Shown: in pieces, positions 26,229-36,990 of the stretch
Numbering within the stretch: the first letter of the stretch is position 1
Layout: each line of letters starts with the position of its first letter
Source: Aquaspirillum serpens DSM 68
GTDB lineage: Bacteria; Pseudomonadota; Gammaproteobacteria; Burkholderiales; Aquaspirillaceae
Assembly (NCBI RefSeq): GCF_000420525.1
Contig: NZ_ATVC01000007.1
Coordinates: 1 to 56,450 of the forward strand
Length of the DNA stretch: 56,450 nt
Reading direction: 5' to 3'
Made by a program: the position numbers and the translations under genes
Notes under the pieces: model-generated
Seen by the model: only the letters and a program-made list of their open reading frames with translations
Told to the model about the DNA's origin: nothing
Databases searched by the model: none

Positions 26229-26867
26229 ATGAATGACACAGCCTCTTTTCCGATCCGTCGGCGTGGGCGGCCTGCGAAGCGGGTTGCTGATCGCTTTGAA
26301 ACCCGCGAAGCGTTGATTCGCTGTGGGGTGGCGGTATTAACGGAAAAAGGTTTTGCTGCCACCGGTATCGATGAAATTTTGAAACAGCTCGGTGTACCAA
26401 AAGGCTCTTTCTATCACTACTTTGCCAGCAAAGAAGCGTTTGGTCAGGCGGTGATTGCAGCCTATGCTGAGTACTTTGCACGCAAGTTAGACCGCTGTTT
26501 CACGGATAGCAGTCGCTTACCTTTGCAACGCATTGCTTATTTTATTGATGAAGCCTGCGCTGGTATGGCGCGTTATCAATTTCGCCGAGGTTGTTTGATT
26601 GGCAATTTGGGGCAAGAAATGGCAGTGTTGCCCGAGGCATTTCGCGAACAACTCGAAGCCGTATTTCAAGATTGGCAACGGCGTTTAGCGGATTGTCTGC
26701 AACAAGCGCAACAACAAGGCCAGTTAGCAGCAGCGATCGACTGTACGCAATGGGCGGCATTTTTTTGGATGGGTTGGGAAGGTGCGGTATTGCGTGCCAA
26801 ATTGGTCGCCAATGACGCTCCACTGCGGCAATTCGCCCAAGTGTTTTTTGCTGCTTTAACCAAGTAA
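26229..26867 (+). CDS. acuR: TetR-family repressor, AcuR-like
   Basis: 212 residues. The N-terminal helix-turn-helix (about 25-70) includes 'TREALIRCGVAVLTEKGFAATGID' and 'LGVPKGSFYHYFASKEAFG'. The ligand domain with 'RGCLIGNLGQEMA' matches AcuR of Rhodobacter, which responds to acrylate/acryloyl-CoA and controls acuI. The acuI-like gene follows. There is no ribosome-binding site before the ATG, and the putative operator ends about 10 bases upstream, so the transcript may have a very short leader. Paired dyads ahead of both genes suggest it represses itself and acuI. Confidence 0.85.
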   Translation: MNDTASFPIRRRGRPAKRVADRFETREALIRCGVAVLTEKGFAATGIDEILKQLGVPKGSFYHYFASKEAFGQAVIAAYAEYFARKLDRCFTDSSRLPLQRIAYFIDEACAGMARYQFRRGCLIGNLGQEMAVLPEAFREQLEAVFQDWQRRLADCLQQAQQQGQLAAAIDCTQWAAFFWMGWEGAVLRAKLVANDAPLRQFAQVFFAALTK

Positions 26868-26876
26868 ATTTTTTTA

Positions 26877-26906
26877 GCTATTTTAAGACGATCGGTCTAA
26901 AAATAG
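26877..26906. promoter_or_regulatory. Palindromic operator ahead of acuI
   Basis: CTATTTTAAGACGATC and GGTCTAAAAATAG form an almost perfect palindrome of about 29 bases between acuR and acuI. It matches the site ahead of acuR, so AcuR binding is the likely function. Confidence 0.65.
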
Positions 26907-26932
26907 TTTGGTTCTACATATGAGGAGAAGCC

Positions 26933-27916
26933 ATGTTTAACGCGGTGATAGTGGATAAGGTGGAAGGGCAATATCAAACAGCCCTTCGGACACTGGATGA
27001 CAGCAGTTTGCCGGAGGGTGATGTTACGGTGGCTGTTCGCTATTCAACCTTGAACTATAAGGATGGTCTGGCGATTACCGGCAAAGGGCCGGTGGTGCGG
27101 AAATTCCCAATGGTAGCGGGGATTGATTTGGTGGGGACGGTAGAAGACAGCCAACACCCCGATATCGCTGTCGGCAGTGAAGTGATCTTGAACGGCTGGG
27201 GCGTGGGTGAAACGCACTGGGGCGGCTTGGCGCAACGGGCACGCTTAAAGGGCGATTGGTTAATTCCTCTGCCAGAAGGTTTAACACCACAACAAAGCAT
27301 GGCCATCGGTACCGCCGGTTATACCGCGATGTTATGTGTAATGGCATTACAAAAGCAGGGGGTAACACCGGAACAAGGTGAAATTGCGGTTACAGGGGCC
27401 AATGGTGGCGTTGGCACGGTGGCGATTGCGCTGTTGGCACAAGCCGGTTATCGCGTGGTTGCTATCACGGGTCGGCCACAAGAAAGCGAGTTTTTACAGC
27501 AATTGGGCGCGAGTGAAGTATTAGACCGCCAAGATTGGAATGCCCCTGGCAAACCGTTGGCGCGTGAGCGGTGGGCAGGGGCGATTGATACCGTTGGTAG
27601 CCACACCCTCGCCAATCTCTGCGCCAGCATGCGTTATCGTGGTGTTGTCGCGGCCTGTGGTTTGGCACAAGGGATGGATTTTCCTGCTTCGGTAGCACCG
27701 TTTATTTTGCGTGGCGTAACTTTAGTTGGGGTGGATAGCGTGATGGCACCGCGTGAAGAACGCTTGCTGGCATGGCAACGATTGGCACAAGAATTAGACT
27801 TGAACAAACTGGCGGCATTGAGTCGTGAAATTGGTTTGAGTGAGGTGATCGCGACGGCAGAGCAACTGTTGGCGGGTCAAGTGCGTGGTCGTGTGATTGT
27901 TGATGTTAACCGTTAA
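26933..27916 (+). CDS. acuI: Acryloyl-CoA reductase (AcuI/YhdH family)
   Basis: Zinc-free medium-chain reductase that converts acryloyl-CoA to propionyl-CoA with NADPH, protecting the cell from acrylate. It has 327 residues. Seen: '[19 protein letters not shown]', '[12 protein letters not shown]', '[15 protein letters not shown]', and the nucleotide-binding '[13 protein letters not shown]', all AcuI/YhdH signatures. TGAGGAGAAGCC precedes the ATG. It follows acuR behind a palindromic operator; the AhpD-like gene is 12 bases downstream and probably cotranscribed. Confidence 0.93.
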   Translation: MFNAVIVDKVEGQYQTALRTLDDSSLPEGDVTVAVRYSTLNYKDGLAITGKGPVVRKFPMVAGIDLVGTVEDSQHPDIAVGSEVILNGWGVGETHWGGLAQRARLKGDWLIPLPEGLTPQQSMAIGTAGYTAMLCVMALQKQGVTPEQGEIAVTGANGGVGTVAIALLAQAGYRVVAITGRPQESEFLQQLGASEVLDRQDWNAPGKPLARERWAGAIDTVGSHTLANLCASMRYRGVVAACGLAQGMDFPASVAPFILRGVTLVGVDSVMAPREERLLAWQRLAQELDLNKLAALSREIGLSEVIATAEQLLAGQVRGRVIVDVNR

Positions 27917-27928
27917 GAAAGAAACCCC

Positions 27929-28507
27929 ATGTCTGCAGCCATTAGCCGTTTTGCCGTACCTGATTTGAACGAAGTGCCTGAGGATATTCGGGCTCGTATT
28001 GTGGCGGTGCAAGAAAAAGCCGGTTTTGTGCCAAATGTGTTTTTGATGTTAGCTCACCGTCCGGCAGAGTTTCGCGCTTTTTTTGATTATCACGATGCTT
28101 TGATGGAGAAACCCAGCAGTTTGAGCAAAGCCGAGCGCGAAATGATTGTGGTAGCAACCTCTGCCGCAGGCCAATGTTTATATTGTGTTGTGGCACATGG
28201 TGCCGTATTGCGAGTGCGAGCAAAAGATGCGCTGTTGGCCGATCAATTGGCAACCAATTATCGCAAAGCCAATTTAACCGCCAAACAAAGAGCCATGCTC
28301 GACTTTGCTATCAAGCTCTCCACCCGAGGCGGTGAAATCGAAGAGGCTGATTTTGACCTGTTGCGTGAGCAAGGGTTTGATGAAGAAGCTATCTGGGATA
28401 TTGGCGCAATCACTGCATTTTTTGCCATGAGCAATCGGCTAGTTCACCTCACCGGCACCCCACCAAACGAACCGTTCTATTTGATGGGGCGCGTGGCGAA
28501 AGCCTAA
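27929..28507 (+). CDS. AhpD/carboxymuconolactone-decarboxylase family protein (peroxidase-related)
   Basis: 192 residues of the AhpD-like fold, with 'GQCLYCVVAHGA' giving Cys83, Cys86 and His90, the relay residues of alkylhydroperoxidases. 'FVPNVFLMLAHRPAEF' and 'FFAMSNRLVHLTG' fit the 'peroxidase-related' subfamily (TIGR01926-like). Its physiological substrate is unknown. It sits 12 bases after acuI, so it may deal with reactive products of the same pathway. Its stop is directly adjacent to the stop of the convergent histidine kinase. Confidence 0.88.
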   Translation: MSAAISRFAVPDLNEVPEDIRARIVAVQEKAGFVPNVFLMLAHRPAEFRAFFDYHDALMEKPSSLSKAEREMIVVATSAAGQCLYCVVAHGAVLRVRAKDALLADQLATNYRKANLTAKQRAMLDFAIKLSTRGGEIEEADFDLLREQGFDEEAIWDIGAITAFFAMSNRLVHLTGTPPNEPFYLMGRVAKA

Positions 28508-31500
28508 TTAGCCTGCACTATCGGCCTGTTGCAATTCAGCCAATAATTGTCGACAGGCCATTACTGCCGCAGGGAAATCCAATTCGTTCATGGCTTTTTG
28601 CCAGTCAGACCAAGCGGCGAGATCCGGCGGTGGCAGATGTTGACAGATCTGTTGGTATTGATCCCATGCGGCAAGGTTGTTTTGTTCCAACAAGGGCAAA
28701 ATCTCGGCGAGACCTTGTTGTAATTGCTGCTGTTGTGCCGGCGCAAGGGCACTTTGTACGCTAACCGTTGCCGGTGTTCGATGGAGAGCAAGATATTGCT
28801 GCAAATCGGTTACAGTATGTTCTAACAACGCAGCAAGTCTGTCCTGTGCCGCCGGCCAATCGGACAATTTACCGTCTTGTTTTAACTCGGCCTCCAATGT
28901 AGCCGCCTGCGAAGATAACGCATACGCCCCTAATGTCGCCGCCAAACCTTTCAGGGTATGTAATAACCGTTGTGCCGTTGGTGTGTCTTGCTGGTTCAAG
29001 GCAGTAGCTACCTGTTTAACGCAATCTTGTTGATCTTCGATAAAACGCTCAACTAGGGTCAGGAACAGATCCATCGACAGTTGCAACCGCTGTCGCGCAA
29101 GATCGGGGTCAAACTCGGCAGTAGTCGCCGCTTGGGCATGGGGCGTCGCCGTTGGGATCGGCGTCGGCACTGGTGTCCAGCTTCCAATTTTACTGCCACA
29201 GTAGCGTTGAATCGTCCGCACCAACTCATCTAAATCAATCGGTTTCCCGACATGGTCATTCATCCCAGCAGCAAGGCAAGCCTCACGATCAGAAGAAAAC
29301 GCATTGGCAGTCATGGCAATCACGGGGAGGGCTTGATTTCCCATGTCTTGTCTTAAGACACGCGTGGCGGTGTAACCGTCCATTTCTGGCATCTGCACAT
29401 CCATTAACACCACATCAAATGGCCGGACTTGTTGCCGAATCGCTTCTAAACCTAGCTTGCCATTGTTAGCCAATTCGACTTTTGCCCCTTCTTGGCTAAG
29501 CAATTCGCGGGCAATTTGTTGGTTAATACTGTTGTCTTCCACCACCAAAATATGCAAGCCACTCAGTCGTTGCACACGTTGTGTCGGGCTGAGGGCAGGG
29601 GTACGGCTACCATAGTTGGCTTCTGCTACCGCATCAAACAGCATCGAGGGCGTCACCGGTTTACTGAGAAACGCATGGATGACTTCCGGATGTTGGTTGG
29701 CACGGGAGGCAAGTTGTTCACGGCCATAGGCCGTCACCATCATAATCAAACGGGTATTGGCATGGCACAAAGTATGTAAAGCAGTGGCGGTGTCCCAGCC
29801 ATCTTTGGTCGGCATCTGCCAATCAATAAACACGGCATCAAAGCGTAAATCACTGTGTTTGACCAAGGCGATTGCTTGATCGCCACTGTGCGCCTGATGG
29901 GCTTGCCAACCAAACCGACTTGCCATCCGGCTTAATAAATCGAGGGCACCGCTGTTGTCATCGACAAATAACACCCGTAATCCTTGATGAGCTTGTGAAG
30001 GTAGCCGACTGGAGAGGGCATTGCTCTCTTGCTGGTTGAGCGGAAAAGACAAGGTGAAATGAAAACAGCTGCCCTGGTTGAGTACACTGTTAACGCTAAT
30101 TTCGCCGCCCATCAACCCAACCAGACGTTGGCTAATCGCCAACCCAAGGCCAGTACCACCAAAGCGGCGGGTGGTGGACGCTTCTGCCTGTGAAAAGCCT
30201 TCAAAGATAAACGCTAGCTTATCTTCGGCAATGCCAATACCGGTGTCTTGTACTGAAAACGCGATTGTCACTTGTTCGGTATCTTGTTCTACGACCACCA
30301 ACCTAACGACAACTTCACCATGTTGAGTGAATTTCACACTATTACCGGCTAAGTTGAGCAAGACCTGTTGCAAGCGCAAGGCATCACCGCACAGCGCATG
30401 AGGCAAGGCTGGATCGAGGTCGAATAACACCTCGACTTCTTTCTTGTTGCCGAGTGCCGCAGATAAAACCACCGACAAATTGCGTAGCACCTGATCGAGA
30501 CGGAAGGGGGCGGATTCAAGTTCGAGTTTGCCCGCTTCGACTTTAGAAAAATCCAGAATATCGTTCAAAATCCCCAATAAAGACCGCGCTGCGGCCTCTG
30601 CTTTGGTGGCATATTCTTGTTGTTGTCCATCTAGCGCGGTGCGGTGTAGCAGTTGTAACAAGCCCAAAACCGCATTCATCGGGGTACGAATCTCATGGCT
30701 CATATTGGCCAAAAACAAGCTTTTTGCTTCGCTGGCGCTTTCTGCCTCATGGGTCCGGCGGCGTAAAATATCGGCATCAAACTGTCGTTGTTGTTCGTAT
30801 TGATGGCGGCGGTGTTGAATCCAAGCCAGCCCAGCACCAGTCGAGAACACTAACAAGCCAAACACCAGACACAGCCGTTTCACATTGCCCCACCAGCTAA
30901 CAAAGGCCAGTTCATAATCACGCGTCGCGGCAACGACTAAACTTTTATTGAGTTGTAAAAAATCAGGATTCACTGACCGCATTGCAATAAAACGTCGTTC
31001 ACCAGTGGCGTACACTTTCCCCTGCATCACGCTATGGCTGCGGCCACTGGCGCGATGTTGACTAAAAAAAGAGCCTTCGGTATCTAAACGTAAACCTGCC
31101 ATGCCAGGCTGAGGCGGTACCATCAAAAACTGTATGCCATCTTCGTGGGCAATTGAGGTCCACATATCTGGCGTGTTACGAACTGAGTCGAGTAAAAAAG
31201 AGAACTCTTCTGGGTCGAGTGTGGCTGACACAATACCATCAAAAAAACCATCTTCATCCGGCACCATTTTCACCGCATTCATTGAAAAAGTGCCTAACAC
31301 GGTTTGGAAAGGTGGGTTGAGATAGAGTTTCCCGACATTAGGTTCGCGTCGAACAGTGCGGAAATAATCCCGTTTAGCAAAATTCATCCCGATCAATTCT
31401 GGTCGATTCGAGGCCCAGACAATCCCATCTGGCTGAATCACCATAAAAGTTCGCACTCCCGGCATGGCATCGGCAAAAGCACGCAGGCGGCGATTGGCCA

Positions 31501-31789
31501 ATTCACGGCCATGGGGTTGCCTGTTCCAATAGTGAATATCGGTGCGAATGGCAATCAGGGTGCGGTTGACGGCTTCGAGTTGGCGGGTGATGCTGGCCTC
31601 AATCACACGGGTTTGGGCATCAAGCCGTTGCTTCTCGGCATCTTCGATCTGCTGTCGGTCGAGATACAGAAAATAACCTAATGCCGCCGCCAACACCGTC
31701 AGCAACAAAAATAAGCTTAACCATTCGAGATGTTGTTTCTTCTCGAGAGAAGCTGATGGCAGAGGATTGAGGGAAGCGGAGGTCGGCAT
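28508..31789 (-). CDS. Hybrid sensor histidine kinase with two receivers and HPt domain
   Basis: 1093 residues; a full phosphorelay in one protein. The N-terminal membrane helix (about 22-43), a periplasmic Cache-like sensor (45-300) and the second helix (about 304-324) are followed by HisKA with 'ANMSHEIRTPMNAVLG' (His365). HATPase_c has 'DTGIGI' and 'GTGLGL'. Receiver 1 (Asp656, 'FIDWQMP'), receiver 2 (Asp797, 'LMDVQMPEMDG') and an HPt domain with His944 ('LLHTLKGLAA') complete it. The C-terminal linker is Ala/Gln-rich. A separate response regulator is not next to it, so the output partner is unknown. Confidence 0.95.
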   Translation of the reverse strand: MPTSASLNPLPSASLEKKQHLEWLSLFLLLTVLAAALGYFLYLDRQQIEDAEKQRLDAQTRVIEASITRQLEAVNRTLIAIRTDIHYWNRQPHGRELANRRLRAFADAMPGVRTFMVIQPDGIVWASNRPELIGMNFAKRDYFRTVRREPNVGKLYLNPPFQTVLGTFSMNAVKMVPDEDGFFDGIVSATLDPEEFSFLLDSVRNTPDMWTSIAHEDGIQFLMVPPQPGMAGLRLDTEGSFFSQHRASGRSHSVMQGKVYATGERRFIAMRSVNPDFLQLNKSLVVAATRDYELAFVSWWGNVKRLCLVFGLLVFSTGAGLAWIQHRRHQYEQQRQFDADILRRRTHEAESASEAKSLFLANMSHEIRTPMNAVLGLLQLLHRTALDGQQQEYATKAEAAARSLLGILNDILDFSKVEAGKLELESAPFRLDQVLRNLSVVLSAALGNKKEVEVLFDLDPALPHALCGDALRLQQVLLNLAGNSVKFTQHGEVVVRLVVVEQDTEQVTIAFSVQDTGIGIAEDKLAFIFEGFSQAEASTTRRFGGTGLGLAISQRLVGLMGGEISVNSVLNQGSCFHFTLSFPLNQQESNALSSRLPSQAHQGLRVLFVDDNSGALDLLSRMASRFGWQAHQAHSGDQAIALVKHSDLRFDAVFIDWQMPTKDGWDTATALHTLCHANTRLIMMVTAYGREQLASRANQHPEVIHAFLSKPVTPSMLFDAVAEANYGSRTPALSPTQRVQRLSGLHILVVEDNSINQQIARELLSQEGAKVELANNGKLGLEAIRQQVRPFDVVLMDVQMPEMDGYTATRVLRQDMGNQALPVIAMTANAFSSDREACLAAGMNDHVGKPIDLDELVRTIQRYCGSKIGSWTPVPTPIPTATPHAQAATTAEFDPDLARQRLQLSMDLFLTLVERFIEDQQDCVKQVATALNQQDTPTAQRLLHTLKGLAATLGAYALSSQAATLEAELKQDGKLSDWPAAQDRLAALLEHTVTDLQQYLALHRTPATVSVQSALAPAQQQQLQQGLAEILPLLEQNNLAAWDQYQQICQHLPPPDLAAWSDWQKAMNELDFPAAVMACRQLLAELQQADSAG

Positions 31790-31855
31790 AGGCGGGGGGT
31801 CGCTATCGTAATCAAAACACGGGCGGATAGATAAGCCACTATTATGCTGAAAAAC

Positions 31856-32752
31856 TTAACTTTTTGTGTAAGTTGATAAATAAAGCCCACTAAAAATAGC
31901 GATCATGCCGAAGAAATGATAAAAATGTAAAAATTCGTTAAGAAAAAGTGTGGCTAATCCAGCGACAAACAGCGGCATTAAGTGCACAAAGGCGGCGGCT
32001 TTCGCGGGGCCAATTTGACCGACGCCATAGTTGTAGAACAAATAGGCCAATACCGACGGGAACGTACCGACATAGGCAAAGGTGGCCCATGTTGCCAAAC
32101 CTGCAACCGGGGTTCGCCCTGCGAGAAACTCATTGAGAAAAAATGGCAGCAACAACACACTACCCACCGCAGTCAGTGCGCCAAGTAACCCAAGACGGTC
32201 GATGCGAGTGTCTAAGCCACGCAACAATAAGGTATATAAGGCCCAAGAAATCATGGCATTAAATACAATCACATCGCCACGATTGAGGTCGAGTGCCAAC
32301 AGCCGCGCCATTTCGCCATGCGAAATAATCACCAACACCCCAGCAAACGACAAGCCCATACCTATCCCCTGCCGTACGCTCATGCTTTGTTTAAACCACA
32401 GCGCACCAAAGAGCGCGGTCAGAATGGGAATAAAAGAATTTAATAGTGCGGCATTGGTGGCGGTGGTGTATTGCACACCGGTATAGAGCAACGAGTTATA
32501 CCCCGCGATACCAAATACTGCCAATGCCAACACCCGCCACCGTTGCGCCCACAACAGATGGCGATCACGCCAAGAGAGTCGTAAGGCGAAGGGGGCCAAC
32601 ACACTACAAGCCAGTACCCAACGACCAAACGATAATGTCATCGGTGGAATAGCGCCTTGCATGGCGCGGGCGATCACCACATTGCCCGACCAAAACAGTG
32701 CCGTGAGGGTTAATAATAGGTAAGCGAGGGAGGCGGTTTGAGGTTTTTTCAT
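31856..32752 (-). CDS. EamA/DMT-superfamily transporter
   Basis: 298 residues with about ten hydrophobic segments in two EamA repeats ('LFWSGNVVIARAM', 'GRWVLACSVLAPF'; second repeat 'DVIVFNAMISWALYTLLLRG'). Drug/metabolite exporters of this build often excrete amino acids or similar metabolites; the substrate is not predictable. The next gene upstream on the strand is obg; spacing suggests an independent unit or weak read-through. Confidence 0.88.
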   Translation of the reverse strand: MKKPQTASLAYLLLTLTALFWSGNVVIARAMQGAIPPMTLSFGRWVLACSVLAPFALRLSWRDRHLLWAQRWRVLALAVFGIAGYNSLLYTGVQYTTATNAALLNSFIPILTALFGALWFKQSMSVRQGIGMGLSFAGVLVIISHGEMARLLALDLNRGDVIVFNAMISWALYTLLLRGLDTRIDRLGLLGALTAVGSVLLLPFFLNEFLAGRTPVAGLATWATFAYVGTFPSVLAYLFYNYGVGQIGPAKAAAFVHLMPLFVAGLATLFLNEFLHFYHFFGMIAIFSGLYLSTYTKS

Positions 32753-32797
32753 GCAAATTTCCCAAAAAACCGCGCTCCCCCTTCACCCGCTCTCGTG

Positions 32798-34067
<1,270 letters not shown>

Positions 34068-34091
34068 TGGAACAGCTGTCTGGAAGCTGAA

Positions 34092-34370
34092 TTACGCAGC
34101 AGCTTCTTCGCCAGTGTAAGGGGTCACAAACACAGTTTTGCGTTTGCTAGCACCTTTGACTGCGAAAGAGACGTAACCGTCAACTTTTGCAAACAAGGTG
34201 TGGTCTTTACCCATACCGACGTTATCACCAGCGTGGAAACGAGTGCCACGTTGACGAATGATGATGGAACCAGCGGGGATCAACTCGCCGCCGTAAACTT
34301 TGGTACCCAGACGTTTTGCCTGTGAGTCGCGACCGTTACGTGAACTGCCGCCTGCCTTTTTATGTGCCAT
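34092..34370 (-). CDS. rpmA: 50S ribosomal protein L27
   Basis: Large-subunit protein near the peptidyl-transferase centre. It has 92 residues, starting [16 protein letters not shown], with '[10 protein letters not shown]' and '[13 protein letters not shown]'-like core. It is in the standard rplU-rpmA order, 18 bases after rplU, with AGGAGCGTATACAC before the ATG. Confidence 0.99.
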   Translation of the reverse strand: MAHKKAGGSSRNGRDSQAKRLGTKVYGGELIPAGSIIIRQRGTRFHAGDNVGMGKDHTLFAKVDGYVSFAVKGASKRKTVFVTPYTGEEAAA

Positions 34371-34388
34371 GTGTATACGCTCCTGAGA

Positions 34389-34700
34389 TTACTTGGAAAT
34401 CGCGTCGATGCGAATTTCGGTGTAGTTCTGGCGATGGCCTTGATGCTTTTGATAGTGCTTACGGCGACGCATTTTGAAAATGCGGATTTTTTCGCCGCGG
34501 CCGTGAGAAATCACGGTAGCTTGAATCGAGGCGCCTGCAACCAGTGGTGTGCCGACTACAACCTGTTCGCCGTCGGCAACCAACAACACCTCGTTCAAGG
34601 TGATTTGGCTGTCGATGTCTGCAGGTATCTGTTCTACTTTAAGTTTTTCGCCGATGGCAACTTTGTATTGTTTGCCACCAGTTTTTACGACCGCATACAT
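34389..34700 (-). CDS. rplU: 50S ribosomal protein L21
   Basis: 103-residue large-subunit protein, beginning [14 protein letters not shown] and ending with '[21 protein letters not shown]'-type basic tail. The start is ATG 34700 behind ATGGAGTACCAGTC; the frame is open 42 codons further upstream without L21-like sequence. First gene of rplU-rpmA, divergent from the polyprenyl synthase gene. Confidence 0.99.
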   Translation of the reverse strand: MYAVVKTGGKQYKVAIGEKLKVEQIPADIDSQITLNEVLLVADGEQVVVGTPLVAGASIQATVISHGRGEKIRIFKMRRRKHYQKHQGHRQNYTEIRIDAISK

Positions 34701-34863
34701 GACTGGTACTCCATGAGAATAAAAAATCTCGCCACGTTGAGCGAGAAGAAAAGCATTGTACGCAAGTGCCTGAATTCGGTCAAATTTCTGCGCTAATAGT
34801 AGCAAACCATCCGCGTAAGAACACACCCTTGATGCGGCGAAATTCGGCCTATTGGCGGTTTTC

Positions 34864-34871
34864 TGCTATGA
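34864..34871 (+). promoter_or_regulatory. Extended -10 promoter element for ispB
   Basis: TGCTATGAT, an extended -10, lies about 24 bases ahead of the ATG at 34895. No good -35 is visible. Confidence 0.45.
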
Positions 34872-34894
34872 TTGCGCCGTTTTTTGTTCATAGG

Positions 34895-35872
34895 ATGCGG
34901 GCTGTGTCGGCACCGTTGTTTCGCTCTCTGATTGCTGAAGATATGCATGCGGTTGATCGCGTCATCCGCGCGCGCCTCTATTCAGATGTGGTTCTGATTC
35001 GTCAGGTCGCTGAATACATTATTGGTGCCGGTGGTAAACGCCTGCGACCAGCCTTGGTATTGCTGTCGGCGCAAGCCTGCGGTTTACAAGGCCCAGTCGC
35101 ACACGAGCTGGCCGCCATGATCGAATTTATTCATACCGCGACTTTGTTGCATGATGATGTGGTTGACGAATCGGATTTACGCCGAGGTCGAGAAACCGCC
35201 AATGCGCTGTTTGGCAATGCTGCTAGCGTGCTTGTCGGCGATTTTCTCTACACTCGTGCTTTTCAAATGATGGTCAGCTGTCACGATATGCGTATCTTGG
35301 AAGTGATGGCTGAAGCCACTAACATCATTGCGGAAGGCGAGGTATTGCAGTTATTAAATATCGGCAACACCGATATTGATGAACAACAATATCTGCAAGT
35401 CATTCAATATAAAACGGCAAAACTGTTTGAAGCAGCAGGGCGTGTTGGTGCGTTGGCAGCGAAAGCTGATGAAGCCCATATCCAAGCGCTTGCCGATTAC
35501 GGTATGTATTTAGGTACTGCATTCCAGATTATTGATGATGTGCTGGATTACTCGGGTGATGCTGGCACGATTGGTAAATCCCTCGGCGATGATTTGGCCG
35601 AAGGTAAACCGACCTTGCCGTTGATTTATGTGATGCGGCAAGGTGAAACGGCAGATGCTGAATTAGTGCGGGAGGCCTTGCAAAATGCCAGCCGTGACCA
35701 CTTCGACGCCGTATTAGCAGCCGTGCACCGTTCGGGAGCCTTGGCCTATGCGCGGCAACAGGCTGAAGCAGTGGCAGCCAAAGCCATTGCAGCATTGGCA
35801 GTGATTCCAGATAGCCCCGTCAAAACCGCGATGCAAGAATTAGCTCAACTCGCAGTCAATCGAGACGCATAA
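34895..35872 (+). CDS. ispB: Long-chain trans-polyprenyl diphosphate synthase (octaprenyl type)
   Basis: Makes the polyprenyl tail for ubiquinone from FPP and IPP. About 325 residues. Both Asp-rich motifs are intact: 'LLHDDVVDESD' and 'IIDDVLDYSGD', with 'GAGGKRLRP' near the N-terminus. Chain length (8 or other) is not readable; ispB is used because of the divergent rplU-rpmA context. The start ATG 34895 fits; GTG 34904 with AGGA at better spacing is an alternative. Its product feeds UbiA at 7.8 kb. Confidence 0.95.
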   Translation: MRAVSAPLFRSLIAEDMHAVDRVIRARLYSDVVLIRQVAEYIIGAGGKRLRPALVLLSAQACGLQGPVAHELAAMIEFIHTATLLHDDVVDESDLRRGRETANALFGNAASVLVGDFLYTRAFQMMVSCHDMRILEVMAEATNIIAEGEVLQLLNIGNTDIDEQQYLQVIQYKTAKLFEAAGRVGALAAKADEAHIQALADYGMYLGTAFQIIDDVLDYSGDAGTIGKSLGDDLAEGKPTLPLIYVMRQGETADAELVREALQNASRDHFDAVLAAVHRSGALAYARQQAEAVAAKAIAALAVIPDSPVKTAMQELAQLAVNRDA

Positions 35873-35893
35873 AGCAAACCTATCTCCATTAAA

Positions 35894-35924
35894 AAAGCCG
35901 CCCTCAATCGGGGCGGCTTTCTTA
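35894..35924. terminator. Bidirectional terminator between ispB and isochorismatase gene
   Basis: AAAGCCGCCC (35894-35903) pairs with GGGCGGCTTT (35911-35920); A/T flanks on both sides suit termination in both directions of the convergent genes. Confidence 0.85.
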
Positions 35925-36845
35925 TTAGGCGTGGGCGTGTAGCTGTAACGCGGGTTGTCTACCTGCGGCAATCGTCAGCAAGCGGTCGATATTCGGGTGT
36001 TTGCCTGGGGATAAGATCGCATCGAGGGTATGTTCTGCGTACAGTTTTAACCCTGCTTTCGCTGCTTCGCGATCGATCACACCATAATGCCGATGTAAAT
36101 AGGCATAGACTTTCCAAGAACCGGCTTGGCCTGCCTTGTTTTCTAAAGTGAAGCCGGCGCAATTCAGTTGGTGTGGTGCTTCTAATTTGCTTGGCAGCGG
36201 TTCTGTGGTCAGCAATGGCAAAATGTCGCTAAAGGGTTTCCCTTGCAAGGTGGCGCTATAGATCACCCCTTGCTCATTGCCTTGTCGTGATAAACGAACA
36301 TTGCCTTCGACCAGATAGCTTTGGCTCATTTGTCGGAAAAGTGGCGTACCCGATACACGCAAACTCTCGAACAACACCATTTCGCGGGTAACCAGATAAA
36401 TCCCTTCTTGCTCATAGCGGCGCAGCGCGGTTTGGTAGTCGTGTTCGCTACGCGATGCAATGCAATCGCTGACGATAAACACTGTTTTACCTAAGGCCTT
36501 CAATTCAAGCGCGGTCTGTAATACACAAACATGCGCTTCCATGCCACATAACACCACCTGTGGCCGTTCTAATAGGCTACTTGGCAAACAATCGGCCGCA
36601 ACACAAGAAAAGTGCATTTTCTCCACCACCGGTGCATCCGGCGCACATTCGCGTATCGCAGCAACGGTATGCCCAATCCCTTTCGGGTATTGCTCAGAAA
36701 ACACCACCGGCAAATTGGCATCCACCGCCGCTTTAATCAGTTTTCTGACTTGTGTAACGTGGTTCTGTGGGTCGTGAATCGCTGGCAGTAATTTTTCTTG
36801 AATATCAACCACAAGTAATGTGGCTTGATTGACGTCGATTAGCAT
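35925..36845 (-). CDS. Isochorismatase-fold cysteine hydrolase with extra C-terminal domain
   Basis: 306 residues. Residues 1-185 are an isochorismatase-like hydrolase with the triad Asp14 ('LVVDIQEKL'), Lys76 and Cys107 ('GMEAHVCVLQ'). Residues 190-306 are an additional region ('NVRLSRQGNEQGVIYSA', 'WKVYAYLHRHYGVIDREAAKAGL', 'HPNIDRLLTIAAG') that I do not recognise; the usual family length is about 180-220. The substrate is unknown: nicotinamidase, amidase or other roles are possible. It lies alone ahead of tRNA-Arg on the opposite strand. Confidence 0.85.
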   Translation of the reverse strand: MLIDVNQATLLVVDIQEKLLPAIHDPQNHVTQVRKLIKAAVDANLPVVFSEQYPKGIGHTVAAIRECAPDAPVVEKMHFSCVAADCLPSSLLERPQVVLCGMEAHVCVLQTALELKALGKTVFIVSDCIASRSEHDYQTALRRYEQEGIYLVTREMVLFESLRVSGTPLFRQMSQSYLVEGNVRLSRQGNEQGVIYSATLQGKPFSDILPLLTTEPLPSKLEAPHQLNCAGFTLENKAGQAGSWKVYAYLHRHYGVIDREAAKAGLKLYAEHTLDAILSPGKHPNIDRLLTIAAGRQPALQLHAHA

Positions 36846-36871
36846 GTAATGTCCTCATCAAAATAGAGCTC

Positions 36872-36900
36872 TGTACCGAGCCGATGGTAAAAGTTAGAAT
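36872..36900 (+). promoter_or_regulatory. Probable promoter of tRNA-Arg
   Basis: TAGAAT (36895-36900) lies 16 bases before the tRNA, with a weak TGTACC 17 bases further up. Confidence 0.45.
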
Positions 36901-36915
36901 AACGGTTTGGCCGAA

Positions 36916-36987
36916 GTCCCTGTAGTTCAATGGATAGAACGAGGTCCTCCTAAGACCTAAATCTGGGTTCGATTCCCGGTGGGGACG
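36916..36987 (+). tRNA. tRNA-Arg (CCT)
   Basis: The acceptor stem pairs GTCCCTG with TGGGGAC (T-G and G-T pairs included), discriminator G. Anticodon loop CTCCTAA gives CCT. The 3' CCA is not encoded, unlike in the two other tRNAs. The end is three bases from the stop of the convergent permease gene. Confidence 0.94.
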
Positions 36988-36990
36988 TAG

